Below, piece by piece: positions 8,857 to 18,162 of a stretch of 64,000 nt of DNA. Both the position numbers and the translations under genes were made by a program. Source of the DNA: RUG14121 sp964533935 (GTDB taxonomy: Bacteria > Bacillota_I > Bacilli_A > RF39 > UBA660); assembly GCA_964533935.1 (NCBI GenBank), contig CAZHOG010000004.1, forward strand, positions 56,431 through 120,430, given 5' to 3'. The notes beneath the pieces were generated by a model. It saw nothing but the letters and a program-made list of their open reading frames with translations, was not told where the DNA came from and made no database searches. Positions within the stretch are counted from its first letter, which is position 1, and each line of letters opens with the position of its first letter.

Positions 8857-9804
8857 TTATAATTGTAAGTTTTTTTGATTATCTATATACTCATAAAAAT
8901 CTTCTATAGAAGTTAGTTCGTTATTTAAATCATTTTCTATGGCACCTACTATTTGAAATTTTTCTCTATATTCAAATACTTGTTCTAATAAATTTTTTAA
9001 ACCAGCCATTTGATATTCATTTATCTTTTCTGGCAACCAAATAATCAATTCATTTAAAGCAACTTGAATAATAATATCATTAAAATCTTTAACTAAGTCA
9101 TAAATACTTTTTTCATCGACATTAGTTTTAAATTTTCTTTCATAATAATTTTTTATATCATATCCATGTTGAAATCCTTTGCAAGTGCTATTAAAACTAT
9201 CGTTTTGAGATATTACCATTACTCCACCATTAGAATTATTAATAGGATTTTTTTGTAAACTATCATCTGTTAATAAAGTTTCTAAATCAAAATTTCTGTA
9301 TTTATCAAACATTACTTTTTCTTTATTACTTAAACTATCGGTTTTTTCTTTCAAAAAATAATCTAACTTATTTAAAATATCATTATCAATATAATCATAA
9401 TAATCTACTTGTTTGATTTTAAAGTAACCATCAGTAATATCAAATTTTGAAGTAATTGTTGCTAAATCTCTTTTAAACATTTTTGCAGTCTTTTTATCTA
9501 TTTTATCGGAAATAACTCCTTGTAGACTATATTGATTATTTAATAAAATCTTACCATCAGAAAACTCAATATTTTTTATATAACGAATTACTGAAAATCC
9601 TTGTTCTATACTTCTTTTATATACTTTTTCTAAATCTTTATTTTCTAGTATTCTATTAGTTTCTTCTTTAGTATATGGACTAACAGTATGATTACTTTTA
9701 TTTTCACGAAAAAGTGATTTAATTTCGTCATCACTCATTTTCAAATCTTTTATATAAAATTTTTCATCTTTATAGAAACATACTTTACCAATTACTCTAT
9801 CCAT
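8857..9804 (-). CDS. Hypothetical cytoplasmic protein
   Basis: 315 residues from the ATG at 9804, which follows AAGGATGAT; an earlier in-frame ATG lies inside that site. The protein is charged and mixed alpha/beta, without signal peptide, membrane helices or recognisable catalytic motifs. Lys/Asp-rich segments such as YIKDLKMSDDEIKSLF and a helical C-terminus (ALNELIIWLPEKINEYQ onward) are all I can describe. It is followed by the twin-hairpin element and is separate from the sensor kinase operon behind it (about 44 nt). Family unknown. Confidence 0.6.
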   Translation of the reverse strand: MDRVIGKVCFYKDEKFYIKDLKMSDDEIKSLFRENKSNHTVSPYTKEETNRILENKDLEKVYKRSIEQGFSVIRYIKNIEFSDGKILLNNQYSLQGVISDKIDKKTAKMFKRDLATITSKFDITDGYFKIKQVDYYDYIDNDILNKLDYFLKEKTDSLSNKEKVMFDKYRNFDLETLLTDDSLQKNPINNSNGGVMVISQNDSFNSTCKGFQHGYDIKNYYERKFKTNVDEKSIYDLVKDFNDIIIQVALNELIIWLPEKINEYQMAGLKNLLEQVFEYREKFQIVGAIENDLNNELTSIEDFYEYIDNQKNLQL

Positions 9805-9848
9805 ATCTATCATCCTTAAATTAAGTATAACTAATTATCTATTTAAAA

Positions 9849-11060
9849 TCAATTTTTAAAATATTTAATTGTAAAGCTTGAACCACTATTTTCTTTTGAA
9901 TCTACTGTTATAAACCCATTACTCTTTTCAATAATTGTTTTACTTAAAGACAATCCAATTCCTACACTATCTTTTTTAGAATTTTTTGTTTTATAGAATC
10001 TCTTAAATATATTTTTTAAATCATTCTGATTAATTCCACAACCATTGTCTTTAATAATCACTTTGGCATACAATTTTGTTTCTTCTAAAAAAATATTTAT
10101 CTCTCCATTATCATAGGAATGTTCAACACAATTTTTCAAAATATTGGTGATTGCTTCAACTTGCCATTTAAAATCACAATTAATATTTATATCATCCAAT
10201 CCTATTATATTAATTTTAATATTTTTTAAATCACTTATTAATTCAATCTTCTTTATTGCTTCTATAATTACTTGTTTTAAATTTTCTTCTTTATTAATAA
10301 ATTGAATTGTATTAGCATCAAATTTAGATAATTTTAAAATTGCTTGAACCAAAAAATTAATATTATTTATCTCTCGATAAATATCTTTGATAAATTCTTT
10401 TTTAGTTTCTTCATCCATATTTTCATTATCTATAATATTATCTAACATTATTAAAATTGATGTTATTGGTGTTTTTAATTGATGAGAAATATTAGATAAT
10501 GATTCTTTTAAATTTTCTTTATCTTTCAAAGAATTTTCTGCTGTTTCTTTTAACATAACTGTTGTTTTATATAATTCATTTTTTAATATTGATAATTCAT
10601 CTTCTGAATTATCTGAAATATCTAGCTTATAATTTTTCTTATTTAATTCTTCTAAATATTTTGTTATTTCCTTTATTTTTTTATCTTTTTTATTATTATA
10701 TATTAAAAATGAACTCATAAATACACAATAACTAATAATTAAAATTATTAAATTTAAAATAATATTATTTTTAAAATCAAAATTATTTTTAATAATAGCT
10801 GAATCATTTTCTAAAGATATTCCATATTTATATAAATTATCATCATTACTTGTATCATTTATTATATCTATAAATTCATCTTCATTAATTTCTGGATATT
10901 TTTCTTTAACACTACTAAAAATATTATTTATTGCATTATTATAATTTTCATTATACTTGTGATATTGTTTAATATTTATTGCAAAAAATATACTTATTGC
11001 TATTATTAAAAATATAATACTAATGCCTAAATATTTTTTTAATTCTATTTTATTTTTCAT
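9849..11060 (-). CDS. Sensor histidine kinase (VanS/BceS-like) of a two-component system
   Basis: 403 residues with two membrane helices (about 12-30 and 100-122) around a small extracellular loop of some 70 residues. Then come a HAMP-like linker, the HisKA phospho-acceptor H193 in SNISHQLKTP, and an HATPase domain with N-box NILKNCVEHS, G1 box KDNGCGI and G2 box GIGLSLSKTI. It phosphorylates the response regulator whose gene overlaps its start by 11 bp. The neighbouring MacB/FtsX-type exporter suggests sensing of antimicrobial peptides or cell-envelope stress, which is inference from gene order. Confidence 0.92.
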   Translation of the reverse strand: MKNKIELKKYLGISIIFLIIAISIFFAINIKQYHKYNENYNNAINNIFSSVKEKYPEINEDEFIDIINDTSNDDNLYKYGISLENDSAIIKNNFDFKNNIILNLIILIISYCVFMSSFLIYNNKKDKKIKEITKYLEELNKKNYKLDISDNSEDELSILKNELYKTTVMLKETAENSLKDKENLKESLSNISHQLKTPITSILIMLDNIIDNENMDEETKKEFIKDIYREINNINFLVQAILKLSKFDANTIQFINKEENLKQVIIEAIKKIELISDLKNIKINIIGLDDININCDFKWQVEAITNILKNCVEHSYDNGEINIFLEETKLYAKVIIKDNGCGINQNDLKNIFKRFYKTKNSKKDSVGIGLSLSKTIIEKSNGFITVDSKENSGSSFTIKYFKN

Positions 11061-11706
11061 CTTTATCCACCCTGTAGCCGATTCCTTTTATAGTTATAAA
11101 TATATCAGTTTGTAATTTTTCACGAATTCTTTTTAAATAAACTGTAACTGTATTATCATTAACATCATTACCTGTCCAATCCCATATTTTTTCTATTATA
11201 AAATTTCTGCTAATTACTTTGTTAAGATTATTAAAAAATAATGCTAATATTTTCAATTCAAGTGCTGATAAATTAATTATATTTCCATTTTTTGTTACTT
11301 CCATTTTATCAGTATTAAAACTTATATCCTTAACTTTAATTATATAATTGGTAGATTTACTTACTATTCTATTAATTCTTGCAATTAATTCTCTAGTTGA
11401 AAATGGTTTTGAAATGTAATCTTCAGCACCTAATGATAAACCTTTAACTATATCATCTTCATCGTCTTTAGCTGTCAAAAAAATAGTAGGAATATTTATA
11501 CTAGTTTTTATTTCTTCAAAAAAATCAAAACCATTACCATCAGGCAAAGAGACATCTAAAATCATAAGATTATAATTATTTTCATTCAAATAATTATTTG
11601 CATCTGTAATATTACTTGAATAATCAATTTCATAACCATTTTGATTTAATGAATATATTAAACCTTTAGCAATAGTTTCATTATCTTCCACCAAAAGTAT
11701 TTTCAT
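11050..11706 (-). CDS. OmpR-family response regulator
   Basis: 218 residues with a receiver domain (acidic pocket E7/D8, phospho-acceptor D51 in LMILDVSLPDGNGF, T78 and K100 in SKPF) and a C-terminal winged helix (about 125-215, ending TIKGIGYRVDK). The gene is coupled to the downstream kinase gene by an 11-bp overlap. A TATAAT at 25-30 nt upstream of its AAGGAAGTG ribosome binding site suggests its own promoter besides readthrough from the ABC genes. Direct repeats in front of the ABC operon (14963-14981) are a plausible target. Confidence 0.92.
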   Translation of the reverse strand: MKILLVEDNETIAKGLIYSLNQNGYEIDYSSNITDANNYLNENNYNLMILDVSLPDGNGFDFFEEIKTSINIPTIFLTAKDDEDDIVKGLSLGAEDYISKPFSTRELIARINRIVSKSTNYIIKVKDISFNTDKMEVTKNGNIINLSALELKILALFFNNLNKVISRNFIIEKIWDWTGNDVNDNTVTVYLKRIREKLQTDIFITIKGIGYRVDKDEK

Positions 11707-11740
11707 GCGTAATCACTTCCTTTTTAATTATAACATAAAA

Positions 11741-11770
11741 TTAAAAGAGAAAATTTTCTTTCTCTTTTAA
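11741..11770 (-). terminator. Weak terminator between the ABC permease and response regulator genes
   Basis: An 11-bp stem TTAAAAGAGAA/TTCTCTTTTAA overlaps the permease stop codon. The T-tract on the minus strand is interrupted (AATTTTATG), so some readthrough into the regulator and kinase genes is likely. Confidence 0.5.
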
Positions 11771-14253
11771 ATATTTTCATTTCTAATTGTTTCTATAGTA
11801 TTTTGTTTATTAATTTTTTTAATTGAAAATCTCATTATTACAAATACTAATAATAGAACAAATATTATTGCAAATGCAATAGATTTATATGGAATAAAGA
11901 ATCCAAAATCTATATCAGTTGCAAATGCCTTATATATACCAAATGATCCAAGTAATCCAAGGATTATTCCAAAGAATAATGCCTTTATAGAATAGAACAA
12001 TGTTTCTAAATTAACCATTCTGTTAAATTCTTTTTTTGTCATTCCTACACTCTTTAGCATTGCAAATTCTTTTTGTCTTAATTCCATATTAGATGTAATT
12101 GTATTAAAGATATTTGTTACCCCAATTAATGTTATAACTCCAATAAATCCATATAGGAAAATAGATATAACCAATATTAAACTGTTTTCCATTTTTACTA
12201 ATTCATCATAATTGGAAACTGATAATTCATCATCTAGTTTATCAATTGCTTTTTTAACTTCATCAGGTTTATCTGAATCAATCATTATAGCTCTAGGTAT
12301 AAAATCATATTCTTTATAACTATCATAATTCACTATGATATAGCCACCATTATAATAATTTTGTTCTAAACCATTTGGTCTTTCATCAGTAACTTTACCA
12401 ACTTCTATTTTAAAATCTTTATTTCTAAATGTACCATTAATTGTATCATTTTTCTTATAACTATAAATTCTTTCATTTTTAGTTTGCTTATTAGCATAGT
12501 ACTGATAATTATCAATAAGAATACCTTTATCCTTTACATCATCATAATTTGCCCCTATTTTTTTAGTATATTTCTTAAATGAAGCATTATCTAAGGCATA
12601 AACATATAATGCTTTTTCATCACAGCTTACACCATCTTCTTTTTCTATTTCACAATAATCTAATTGATTAATATATTTTTTATCATCAATTTTAAAACTA
12701 CCAATATCATCAGCTATATAATTTGGTTCATATAATATTGTTGCACTTTTGATATTAGATACTTTTAATATTTTACTAACCAATTTATCACTATCGTTAT
12801 TAATATTTCCTACAAATACATTATAATCATATGATTGATAATAAGTATTACTGAATTTAAACCCATAATCAATAAATGAACTCATTGATACAAATATAAA
12901 TATACTTACAACAAGTGATACTACTGTTGTACGATATTTTTTCTTACTTCTCTTTAAATTTTTATATGCAATCACACCACCAGTTTTAAATAATTTTGAA
13001 ATAATTTTAGGTGTTCTAAGTTTTCTGTTTTTTATTTTTACATCTGAAGAACTTCTAACTAATTCAATTGGTGATATTTTACTTGCTTTTCTTGAAGAGG
13101 ATATTGCAGAAAAGAAAATTGTAATCATTCCAAGTAGAACAGCTATTAAAACAACTTCAATTGATATACTAAATACAAATTCAATATTCATTAAGAAGTC
13201 CCCTAATAAGAAGTTAACTATCTTAACAAGCACAAAATCTGCAAATATACCAGATAATATTCCCAAAGTTATACCTATTATTCCTAAAGCAAATGCTTCT
13301 TTTAATACCATATGTCTTATTTGTCTTTTTGTAGCACCAACACTTGATAACATTCCATACATTTTTGTTTTTTCTGTTACTGATATAGCAAATGCATTTC
13401 TAATGCAGAAGATACTTGATATCATTATAATTAATACAACAATTCCAATAATATATAAAAGTGTTCTAATAGTTTCATCACTAAATTTAAAAGCTTGCCA
13501 TCTTAATAATTCATTATTAACGGTATAATCATATTTTACTTTTTCTTCTTTTTCATAATCTTTTGTTTCTAGAATTTGATTTATTGTTTCATCATATTTA
13601 CGAGGATTTTTAAATGTTAAGAATAAATCACTTTCACTTGCATCAATTCCAGTAGTAATAAGTGTGTAATAGCTTCCATAAAAATCAAATTCATTATTTG
13701 ATTTATTGATTGTTCCAACTATTTTAAAAGTATATTCATTACAATCTGATATTTCTTCTTCATCTGAAGAATTAATAAAAGATTTCCCAATATTTAATTT
13801 TATTTCGTCGCCAATTTTATATTTATTATTTAAATCTTTAAGTAAATATTCACTTACAACTATTTCATTTTTATTTCTTGGATATCTTCCCTTTCCTAAA
13901 GAAATTGATAAATTATTTGCAGTTGTTTCATTTATAGAAAATACTTTTAATAATTTATCTACCTCTCCTTCATTAAAAGAAGATGCTCCAACTTCATTAA
14001 CCGCATTAATATCAGAAATATTACGATTAGCAGCTACAGTTTTAATATCACTTTTATTAACATTTTCTATTTTTAAATGATAATTTCCATCATACATTTT
14101 TTCTCCATCAATTAAAGTTTGTCTAAAAGATGAAGTCATTCCACCTACTGCACATATTAATGCAACAGATAAAATTATACCAATAACTGTTCCAATTGTT
14201 CTTTTTTTATTTAATTTTAAATTCCTTAAGACTATATTTTTAAGTGTATCCAT
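11767..14253 (-). CDS. ABC transporter permease, MacB/FtsX family (two FtsX domains)
   Basis: 828 residues. A first membrane helix near residue 20-40 is followed by a large extracytoplasmic domain, three helices of an FtsX core (about 265-395, with SVGATKRQIRHMVLKEA), a second extracytoplasmic domain (about 460-690), and a C-terminal FtsX core (about 695-815, with KSVGMTKKEFNRMV). This duplicated layout is that of macrolide or peptide exporters and lipoprotein movers of the MacB type. The ATPase gene lies 3 bp upstream, so the two are translated together. With the adjacent two-component system it probably forms an envelope-stress or antimicrobial-peptide response module. Confidence 0.9.
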   Translation of the reverse strand: MDTLKNIVLRNLKLNKKRTIGTVIGIILSVALICAVGGMTSSFRQTLIDGEKMYDGNYHLKIENVNKSDIKTVAANRNISDINAVNEVGASSFNEGEVDKLLKVFSINETTANNLSISLGKGRYPRNKNEIVVSEYLLKDLNNKYKIGDEIKLNIGKSFINSSDEEEISDCNEYTFKIVGTINKSNNEFDFYGSYYTLITTGIDASESDLFLTFKNPRKYDETINQILETKDYEKEEKVKYDYTVNNELLRWQAFKFSDETIRTLLYIIGIVVLIIMISSIFCIRNAFAISVTEKTKMYGMLSSVGATKRQIRHMVLKEAFALGIIGITLGILSGIFADFVLVKIVNFLLGDFLMNIEFVFSISIEVVLIAVLLGMITIFFSAISSSRKASKISPIELVRSSSDVKIKNRKLRTPKIISKLFKTGGVIAYKNLKRSKKKYRTTVVSLVVSIFIFVSMSSFIDYGFKFSNTYYQSYDYNVFVGNINNDSDKLVSKILKVSNIKSATILYEPNYIADDIGSFKIDDKKYINQLDYCEIEKEDGVSCDEKALYVYALDNASFKKYTKKIGANYDDVKDKGILIDNYQYYANKQTKNERIYSYKKNDTINGTFRNKDFKIEVGKVTDERPNGLEQNYYNGGYIIVNYDSYKEYDFIPRAIMIDSDKPDEVKKAIDKLDDELSVSNYDELVKMENSLILVISIFLYGFIGVITLIGVTNIFNTITSNMELRQKEFAMLKSVGMTKKEFNRMVNLETLFYSIKALFFGIILGLLGSFGIYKAFATDIDFGFFIPYKSIAFAIIFVLLLVFVIMRFSIKKINKQNTIETIRNENI

Positions 14254-14256
14254 TTA

Positions 14257-14928
14257 TTACACCTCTTTTACTATTTTGCCGTCTTCAATTTTAATAATAC
14301 GATCTGCTATTTTAGCTATTTCTAAATTATGAGTAATCATAATTATTGTTTGTTTATAATCTTTATTAGATTTTTTTAATAAATCAACTATTTCATCACT
14401 TGATTTAGAATCTAGATTACCTGTTGGTTCATCTGCAAGAATAATAGCTGGATTAGTAATCATAGCTCTTCCTATTGAAGTTCTTTGTTGTTGCCCACCA
14501 GATAATTGATTAGGCAAATGATTTTTACGATCTTCTAATCCTAATACTCTTACTAATTCATTTAATTTTTTCTTATCAACTTTTTTATTATCTAAATCCA
14601 TTGGTAAAGTAATATTCTCTTCTACATTCAATATTGGTATTAAATTATAGAACTGATAAATAAGCCCAACTTGTCTTCTTCTAAAGATTGCAAGTTCATC
14701 ATCAGACATTTTATAAATATCTTTATCCTCTATAAATACTTTTCCACTTGTAGGGCGATCAACACCTCCTAAAAGATGTAATAATGTTGATTTTCCACTA
14801 CCACTAGCACCAACTATTGCAACAAATTCACCTTTTTCAACACTAAATGAAACATTATCTAGTGCAGTAACTTTTGTTGTATTCTTTCCATATATTTTTG
14901 TTAAATTTTCAACTCTTAAAATTTCCAT
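14257..14928 (-). CDS. ABC transporter ATP-binding protein, MacB/LolD/SalX type
   Basis: 223 residues with all ATPase motifs: Walker A GASGSGKST (40-48), Q-loop in LIYQFYNLIPI, signature LSGGQQQR (143-150), Walker B IILADEPTGN (about 164-173) and switch histidine in MITHN. It powers the FtsX-type permease encoded 3 bp downstream. The start follows AAAGGAGA. Upstream sits a promoter with a good -10 but a poor -35 that overlaps two direct repeats (see 14950-14981), so expression probably needs an activator. Confidence 0.93.
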   Translation of the reverse strand: MEILRVENLTKIYGKNTTKVTALDNVSFSVEKGEFVAIVGASGSGKSTLLHLLGGVDRPTSGKVFIEDKDIYKMSDDELAIFRRRQVGLIYQFYNLIPILNVEENITLPMDLDNKKVDKKKLNELVRVLGLEDRKNHLPNQLSGGQQQRTSIGRAMITNPAIILADEPTGNLDSKSSDEIVDLLKKSNKDYKQTIIMITHNLEIAKIADRIIKIEDGKIVKEV

Positions 14929-14949
14929 AAAATTCTCCTTTACAAATTA

Positions 14950-14981
14950 AGTATATGAAACCAAAGTGACTATAAAGTGAC
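14950..14981 (-). promoter_or_regulatory. Activator-type promoter of the ABC exporter operon with two direct repeats
   Basis: The minus strand has TATACT as -10 (14950-14955) but no good -35 at 17 bp. Instead GTCACTTT occurs twice (14963-14970 and 14974-14981), 11 bp apart, covering the spacer and the -35 position. Tandem repeats one helical turn apart are how OmpR-family regulators bind, and such a regulator is encoded just downstream. Confidence 0.55.
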
Positions 14982-15011
14982 AAAAAAAGAAAAATAATAC
15001 TATTTTTCTTT
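14982..15011 (-). terminator. Terminator of the 15010-15678 gene
   Basis: The stem AAAGAAAAATA/TATTTTTCTTT with a 4-nt loop is followed by a T-run on the minus strand, directly before the repeats of the ABC operon promoter. Confidence 0.75.
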
Positions 15012-15678
15012 ATTTTAATTTTCTTGCATATTCTTTAAATTCACTCAAAGTATTTATTTCTTCTTTTGTTATAGAAGCCAATAATTCAAACTTAAGACAT
15101 GCTATTACTTTGTCATAATAAACCACTGAATCATGTTGAGCTAAATTTAATTTTATTTCTTTTTCATAATAATTTTCTAAAGTTTCTAGTTTATGTTTTT
15201 CAAGTAATATTTTATTACTAATAAAATCATTTTTTTCTATTTTTGTTAAATGCTTTAAAATATTTGTAGTATTAGTTAAATAATCCTTTTTTCTATAGGC
15301 ATCTAATATTTTTTCTCTTATATCATCCTTTGGAAAATACAAATTATCTATTTCATCACCATCATCAGCCAATAATCCATCAATGATTGAAACTAAATAT
15401 GGATACTCATATTCATCATATTCAAACTCATATTCATCATAATCCTCATATTGCAAAGAATCACGAGATTCAATTCTATATTTTGTTTTAGTTTCAACAT
15501 TTTTAACTTTTCCATTTTTAATTCTAAAATAATTTGGGTCAACACATCCTACAACAGTTTTATGTCTTATATAAGAACATTTTTCAATTATTTCTTCTTT
15601 TAAAATTTTAAGTTCATCTTGATCTACTGAAACTTCATACTTATTAATTACATTTTCTAATTCTTTAAAATAAATCAT
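15010..15678 (-). CDS. Hypothetical acidic protein
   Basis: 222 residues from ATG 15678, preceded by GAGGGTGG; an upstream in-frame start would place that site inside the gene. The middle is strongly acidic and tyrosine-rich (YEDYDEYEFEYDEYEYP, about residues 75-92), followed by a helical C-terminal half. No signal peptide, membrane helix or catalytic motif is seen. A CSYIRHKTVVGCVDP segment near residue 32-46 holds its only paired cysteines. Family not recognised. It has its own terminator and is separate from the MerR/YbjQ pair. Confidence 0.6.
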   Translation of the reverse strand: MIYFKELENVINKYEVSVDQDELKILKEEIIEKCSYIRHKTVVGCVDPNYFRIKNGKVKNVETKTKYRIESRDSLQYEDYDEYEFEYDEYEYPYLVSIIDGLLADDGDEIDNLYFPKDDIREKILDAYRKKDYLTNTTNILKHLTKIEKNDFISNKILLEKHKLETLENYYEKEIKLNLAQHDSVVYYDKVIACLKFELLASITKEEINTLSEFKEYARKLK

Positions 15679-15720
15679 ACTTCCACCCTCTGGCACCTAT
15701 TGTAACATAAAAAAAGAATA

Positions 15721-16044
15721 TTAACTATTCTTTTTTAATTTAACTGCAGTTCCATATGCAATTACTTCAGCAGCACCATTCATTACTGATGATGAACCAT
15801 AACGAACATTTATAATAGCATCTGCTCCAAGATTTGTTGCATCATCAACCATTCTTTTTGTAGCAATTTGTCTTGCTGTTATTAACATTTCTGTATATCC
15901 AGTTATTTCGCCACCAACAATAGTTTTCATACCTGCCATAAAATCTCTTCCTATATTTTTAGATTGTACAACTGTACCTTTTACCAACCCTAATGCTTCA
16001 ATTACTTCTTCTCCTGGTACATAATCAATATTTACTAGCTTCAT
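15721..16044 (-). CDS. YbjQ/UPF0145 family protein
   Basis: 107 residues matching the YbjQ family (PF01906, named as a putative heavy-metal-binding domain) across its full length: VPGEEVIEALGLVKGTVVQSKNIGRDF near the start, TARQIATKRMVDDATNLGADAIINVRY in the middle and VIAYGTAVKL at the end. These form pentamers of uncertain function. The gene overlaps the upstream MerR regulator by 20 bp and has AAAGGAGGAGAAG before its ATG, so the pair is co-expressed and the MerR protein probably controls it. Confidence 0.85.
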   Translation of the reverse strand: MKLVNIDYVPGEEVIEALGLVKGTVVQSKNIGRDFMAGMKTIVGGEITGYTEMLITARQIATKRMVDDATNLGADAIINVRYGSSSVMNGAAEVIAYGTAVKLKKNS

Positions 16045-16669
16045 CTTCTTCTCCTCCTTTGATTTCCTTGATTCTTTGAACTAGATTTCCAATTATTCCA
16101 ATTAATGGTGTTCCAAAAAGTAAAACCATTATTCCATATAATACCCATGGCATACTGTCTTTTTCAAAAAATTGAATATATGTAAATAATCCAATCATAA
16201 ATATGAAAAATAACGAAAATATTAAACTAGATATAACTGCACCAAATATTTTCTTTTTCTTATTTGTTTTAACATCTCTCATAGTAAATCCTTTCTTATT
16301 TAAAATATTAACTTCTCTTAAATACTTTGTAATATCAATTTCTGAATAATTATCTTGAGAATCAATTATTTCTAAACATAAATTTTTAATCTTTTTATAA
16401 TTTTTTTCTTCTTCTTCTATTTTATTAATTCTATCCATCATACATTCATTTAATGATAAACTATTATCTTTTAATTTTTTTATATCATTAATAGAAACAT
16501 TTAATTCCCTTAAAAATTTTATGATTTTTAAAGTCTTAATATCTTCTTCTGTATACATGCGATAATCATTATTTTGATTTCTTGTTGGATTCAACAAACC
16601 TTCATCTTCATAATATCTGATGCTTTTTCTTGATAATCCAACAATTGAACATATTTCATTAATTAACAT
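16025..16669 (-). CDS. MerR-family regulator with C-terminal membrane helices
   Basis: 214 residues. An N-terminal MerR winged helix (MLINEICSIVGLSRKSIRYY, then LLNPTRNQNNDYRMYTEEDI) is followed by a dimerisation coiled coil (about 70-105) and two hydrophobic helices (about 142-165 and 175-195) with a charged tail. A membrane-tethered MerR protein could respond to an envelope signal. The start is the ATG at 16669, 6 nt after AAAGGA; an upstream ATG would lie at the transcription start. The promoter has a 19-bp spacer (see 16691-16721), the hallmark of MerR control. Confidence 0.85.
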   Translation of the reverse strand: MLINEICSIVGLSRKSIRYYEDEGLLNPTRNQNNDYRMYTEEDIKTLKIIKFLRELNVSINDIKKLKDNSLSLNECMMDRINKIEEEEKNYKKIKNLCLEIIDSQDNYSEIDITKYLREVNILNKKGFTMRDVKTNKKKKIFGAVISSLIFSLFFIFMIGLFTYIQFFEKDSMPWVLYGIMVLLFGTPLIGIIGNLVQRIKEIKGGEEDEASKY

Positions 16670-16690
16670 ATTTATTCCTTTCATACTCAC

Positions 16691-16721
16691 AATATAAACT
16701 ATTCCCTACGGTTAATGTCAA
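16691..16721 (-). promoter_or_regulatory. MerR-type promoter with 19-bp spacer
   Basis: TTGACA (16716-16721) and TATATT (16691-16696) on the minus strand are separated by exactly 19 bp, two more than optimal, as in promoters that MerR proteins activate by untwisting DNA. The spacer has short AAC/GTT ends that could be the operator arms. It serves the merR-ybjQ pair, so autoregulation is likely. Confidence 0.65.
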
Positions 16722-16732
16722 CAAATTTAAAA

Positions 16733-17614
16733 TTATTTTAATCTTTCTTTAATTACATCATATTCAGTTATTCTACCAATTAATAATGATGAATTATCAT
16801 CGTGTTCTAAATAGTTTTTATTAACTGCTTTTTCATCAAAATTAGCATAACAATACTTACAAAAATGTTTACACGAATTATATGAACCAATATCTACCAT
16901 GCTTACACAATTACATTTATTTTCTTTTCTAGCTGTCCATTTTTTAAAATCAGTTTTTCCGGTAAGTAAAAATGCCTTATTAAAGGATATACATTCATCT
17001 TTTTTAAATCCATATTCAATTAAATTTTTCTCTTCAAAACAAGTTTGAACAGTCATATTATGTTGGTTTGCTATAGTACTAAAATTTATCCCTATTTTTT
17101 TATAATCTTCTTCTGTTAAATTTCGATAGTTAATATTTTTTCTAACATTCTTATAATCGTCGATAAAAGATATTATTATATGTTCTACATAACCATCAAG
17201 TAATGAACACATTTTATCAAATGCTTTTATATGATAATCAATTGTATATTTATCATCTATGAAGATAGGATCATATCTTACATACGTATTTTCAACGCCA
17301 ATTATATTAGATATCTTTTTTATTCCATCAATAATTTTATTTTTATCAGGAACATTTGGCTCAATATCTTTCTTATAAGGAGTTAAAGTAATATGAAATA
17401 ATATAGGTTTTTTAATTTTTTCTAAATCATTAATTATTGGTAATGGATTTTTTGTACAAAATAAAATTGCATCTACATTTGAAAAATTAATTCTACTTAT
17501 TAATTTAGGATTAAATGGATTTCTTACATCTACAAAACCTTCATTATATCTTTTCATAAACCACTTTGAATAAAAAGCAACTATATCAGTTCTTCCACTC
17601 ACATTTAGTATCAT
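16733..17614 (-). CDS. DUF1848 family protein, probable radical-SAM-like iron-sulfur protein
   Basis: 293 residues starting MILNVSGRTDIVAFY, the typical DUF1848 opening. Further family segments are DAILFCTKNPLPII, ILFHITLTPY, and a C-terminal cluster motif SCKHFCKYCYAN, in which CxxxCxxC could ligate a 4Fe-4S cluster. DUF1848 proteins are predicted to be related to radical SAM and spore photoproduct lyase-like enzymes but have no proven reaction. GGTGATG precedes the ATG. The gene stands alone, about 120 nt behind the MerR start region on the same strand. Confidence 0.8.
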   Translation of the reverse strand: MILNVSGRTDIVAFYSKWFMKRYNEGFVDVRNPFNPKLISRINFSNVDAILFCTKNPLPIINDLEKIKKPILFHITLTPYKKDIEPNVPDKNKIIDGIKKISNIIGVENTYVRYDPIFIDDKYTIDYHIKAFDKMCSLLDGYVEHIIISFIDDYKNVRKNINYRNLTEEDYKKIGINFSTIANQHNMTVQTCFEEKNLIEYGFKKDECISFNKAFLLTGKTDFKKWTARKENKCNCVSMVDIGSYNSCKHFCKYCYANFDEKAVNKNYLEHDDNSSLLIGRITEYDVIKERLK

Positions 17615-17675
17615 AACATCACCAAAATTCTAAAAATATTATAACATAAAAAAATAAAATGAATGTTCATTTTAT

Positions 17676-18113
17676 TTATAGATATGGTTTTAAAAATTCT
17701 ATATTTTCTTTACCAAATTTTAATAATTCTTTAGCCAACTTAATTATATCTTTATTGGCATCTTTTTCATATAAATCAATTTTTTTTGAAATATCAATAT
17801 TTCCCATAGTAAATCCTTTAGTTAATAAATCGGCAACTTTAGCATCACTATTATCTTTCATCATTTCCATTGATATTCCCATTTTAGAAGATAATTTTGT
17901 GATGGCACCAATATCTTGTTTTTTGAAATTATTTTCTTCCATTATTTTTTCTGCTTTTTGCAAATAATTTTCATAACCTTTTAATTGTGCTTCAACTATT
18001 TTTTTTATCTTATTATCTTTTCCATTTAATACTCTAAGAAGTTCAGTTGTTGAAGAAACTCCCATACTTACATTTTGATAAATATAAGTAATTAATTCAT
18101 TATTTTCATCCAT
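17676..18113 (-). CDS. Hypothetical helical protein
   Basis: 145 residues, almost entirely helical by composition, with heptad-like stretches (KIKKIVEAQLKGYENYLQKA and KDIIKLAKELLKFGKENI). There is a methionine-rich loop KMGISMEMMKDN. No membrane helix or signal peptide. AGGTGAT is centred just ahead of ATG 18113; the GTG of that site is in frame but is not the start. It may be a helical-bundle protein, but I cannot name a family or function. It is followed downstream by no clear partner. Confidence 0.6.
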   Translation of the reverse strand: MDENNELITYIYQNVSMGVSSTTELLRVLNGKDNKIKKIVEAQLKGYENYLQKAEKIMEENNFKKQDIGAITKLSSKMGISMEMMKDNSDAKVADLLTKGFTMGNIDISKKIDLYEKDANKDIIKLAKELLKFGKENIEFLKPYL

Positions 18114-18162
18114 TCTTATCACCTAATTTTATTATTATCAAAATAATTAATTTTATACTAAA

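Noticed and set aside
13706..14080. Plus-strand reading frames opposite the ABC permease, TadA, spoVAD, VirD4 and other genes
   Set aside because: They lie antisense to well-supported genes, are rich in Ser/Leu/Phe/Ile as expected from AT-rich complement, and have no ribosome binding site or family match.
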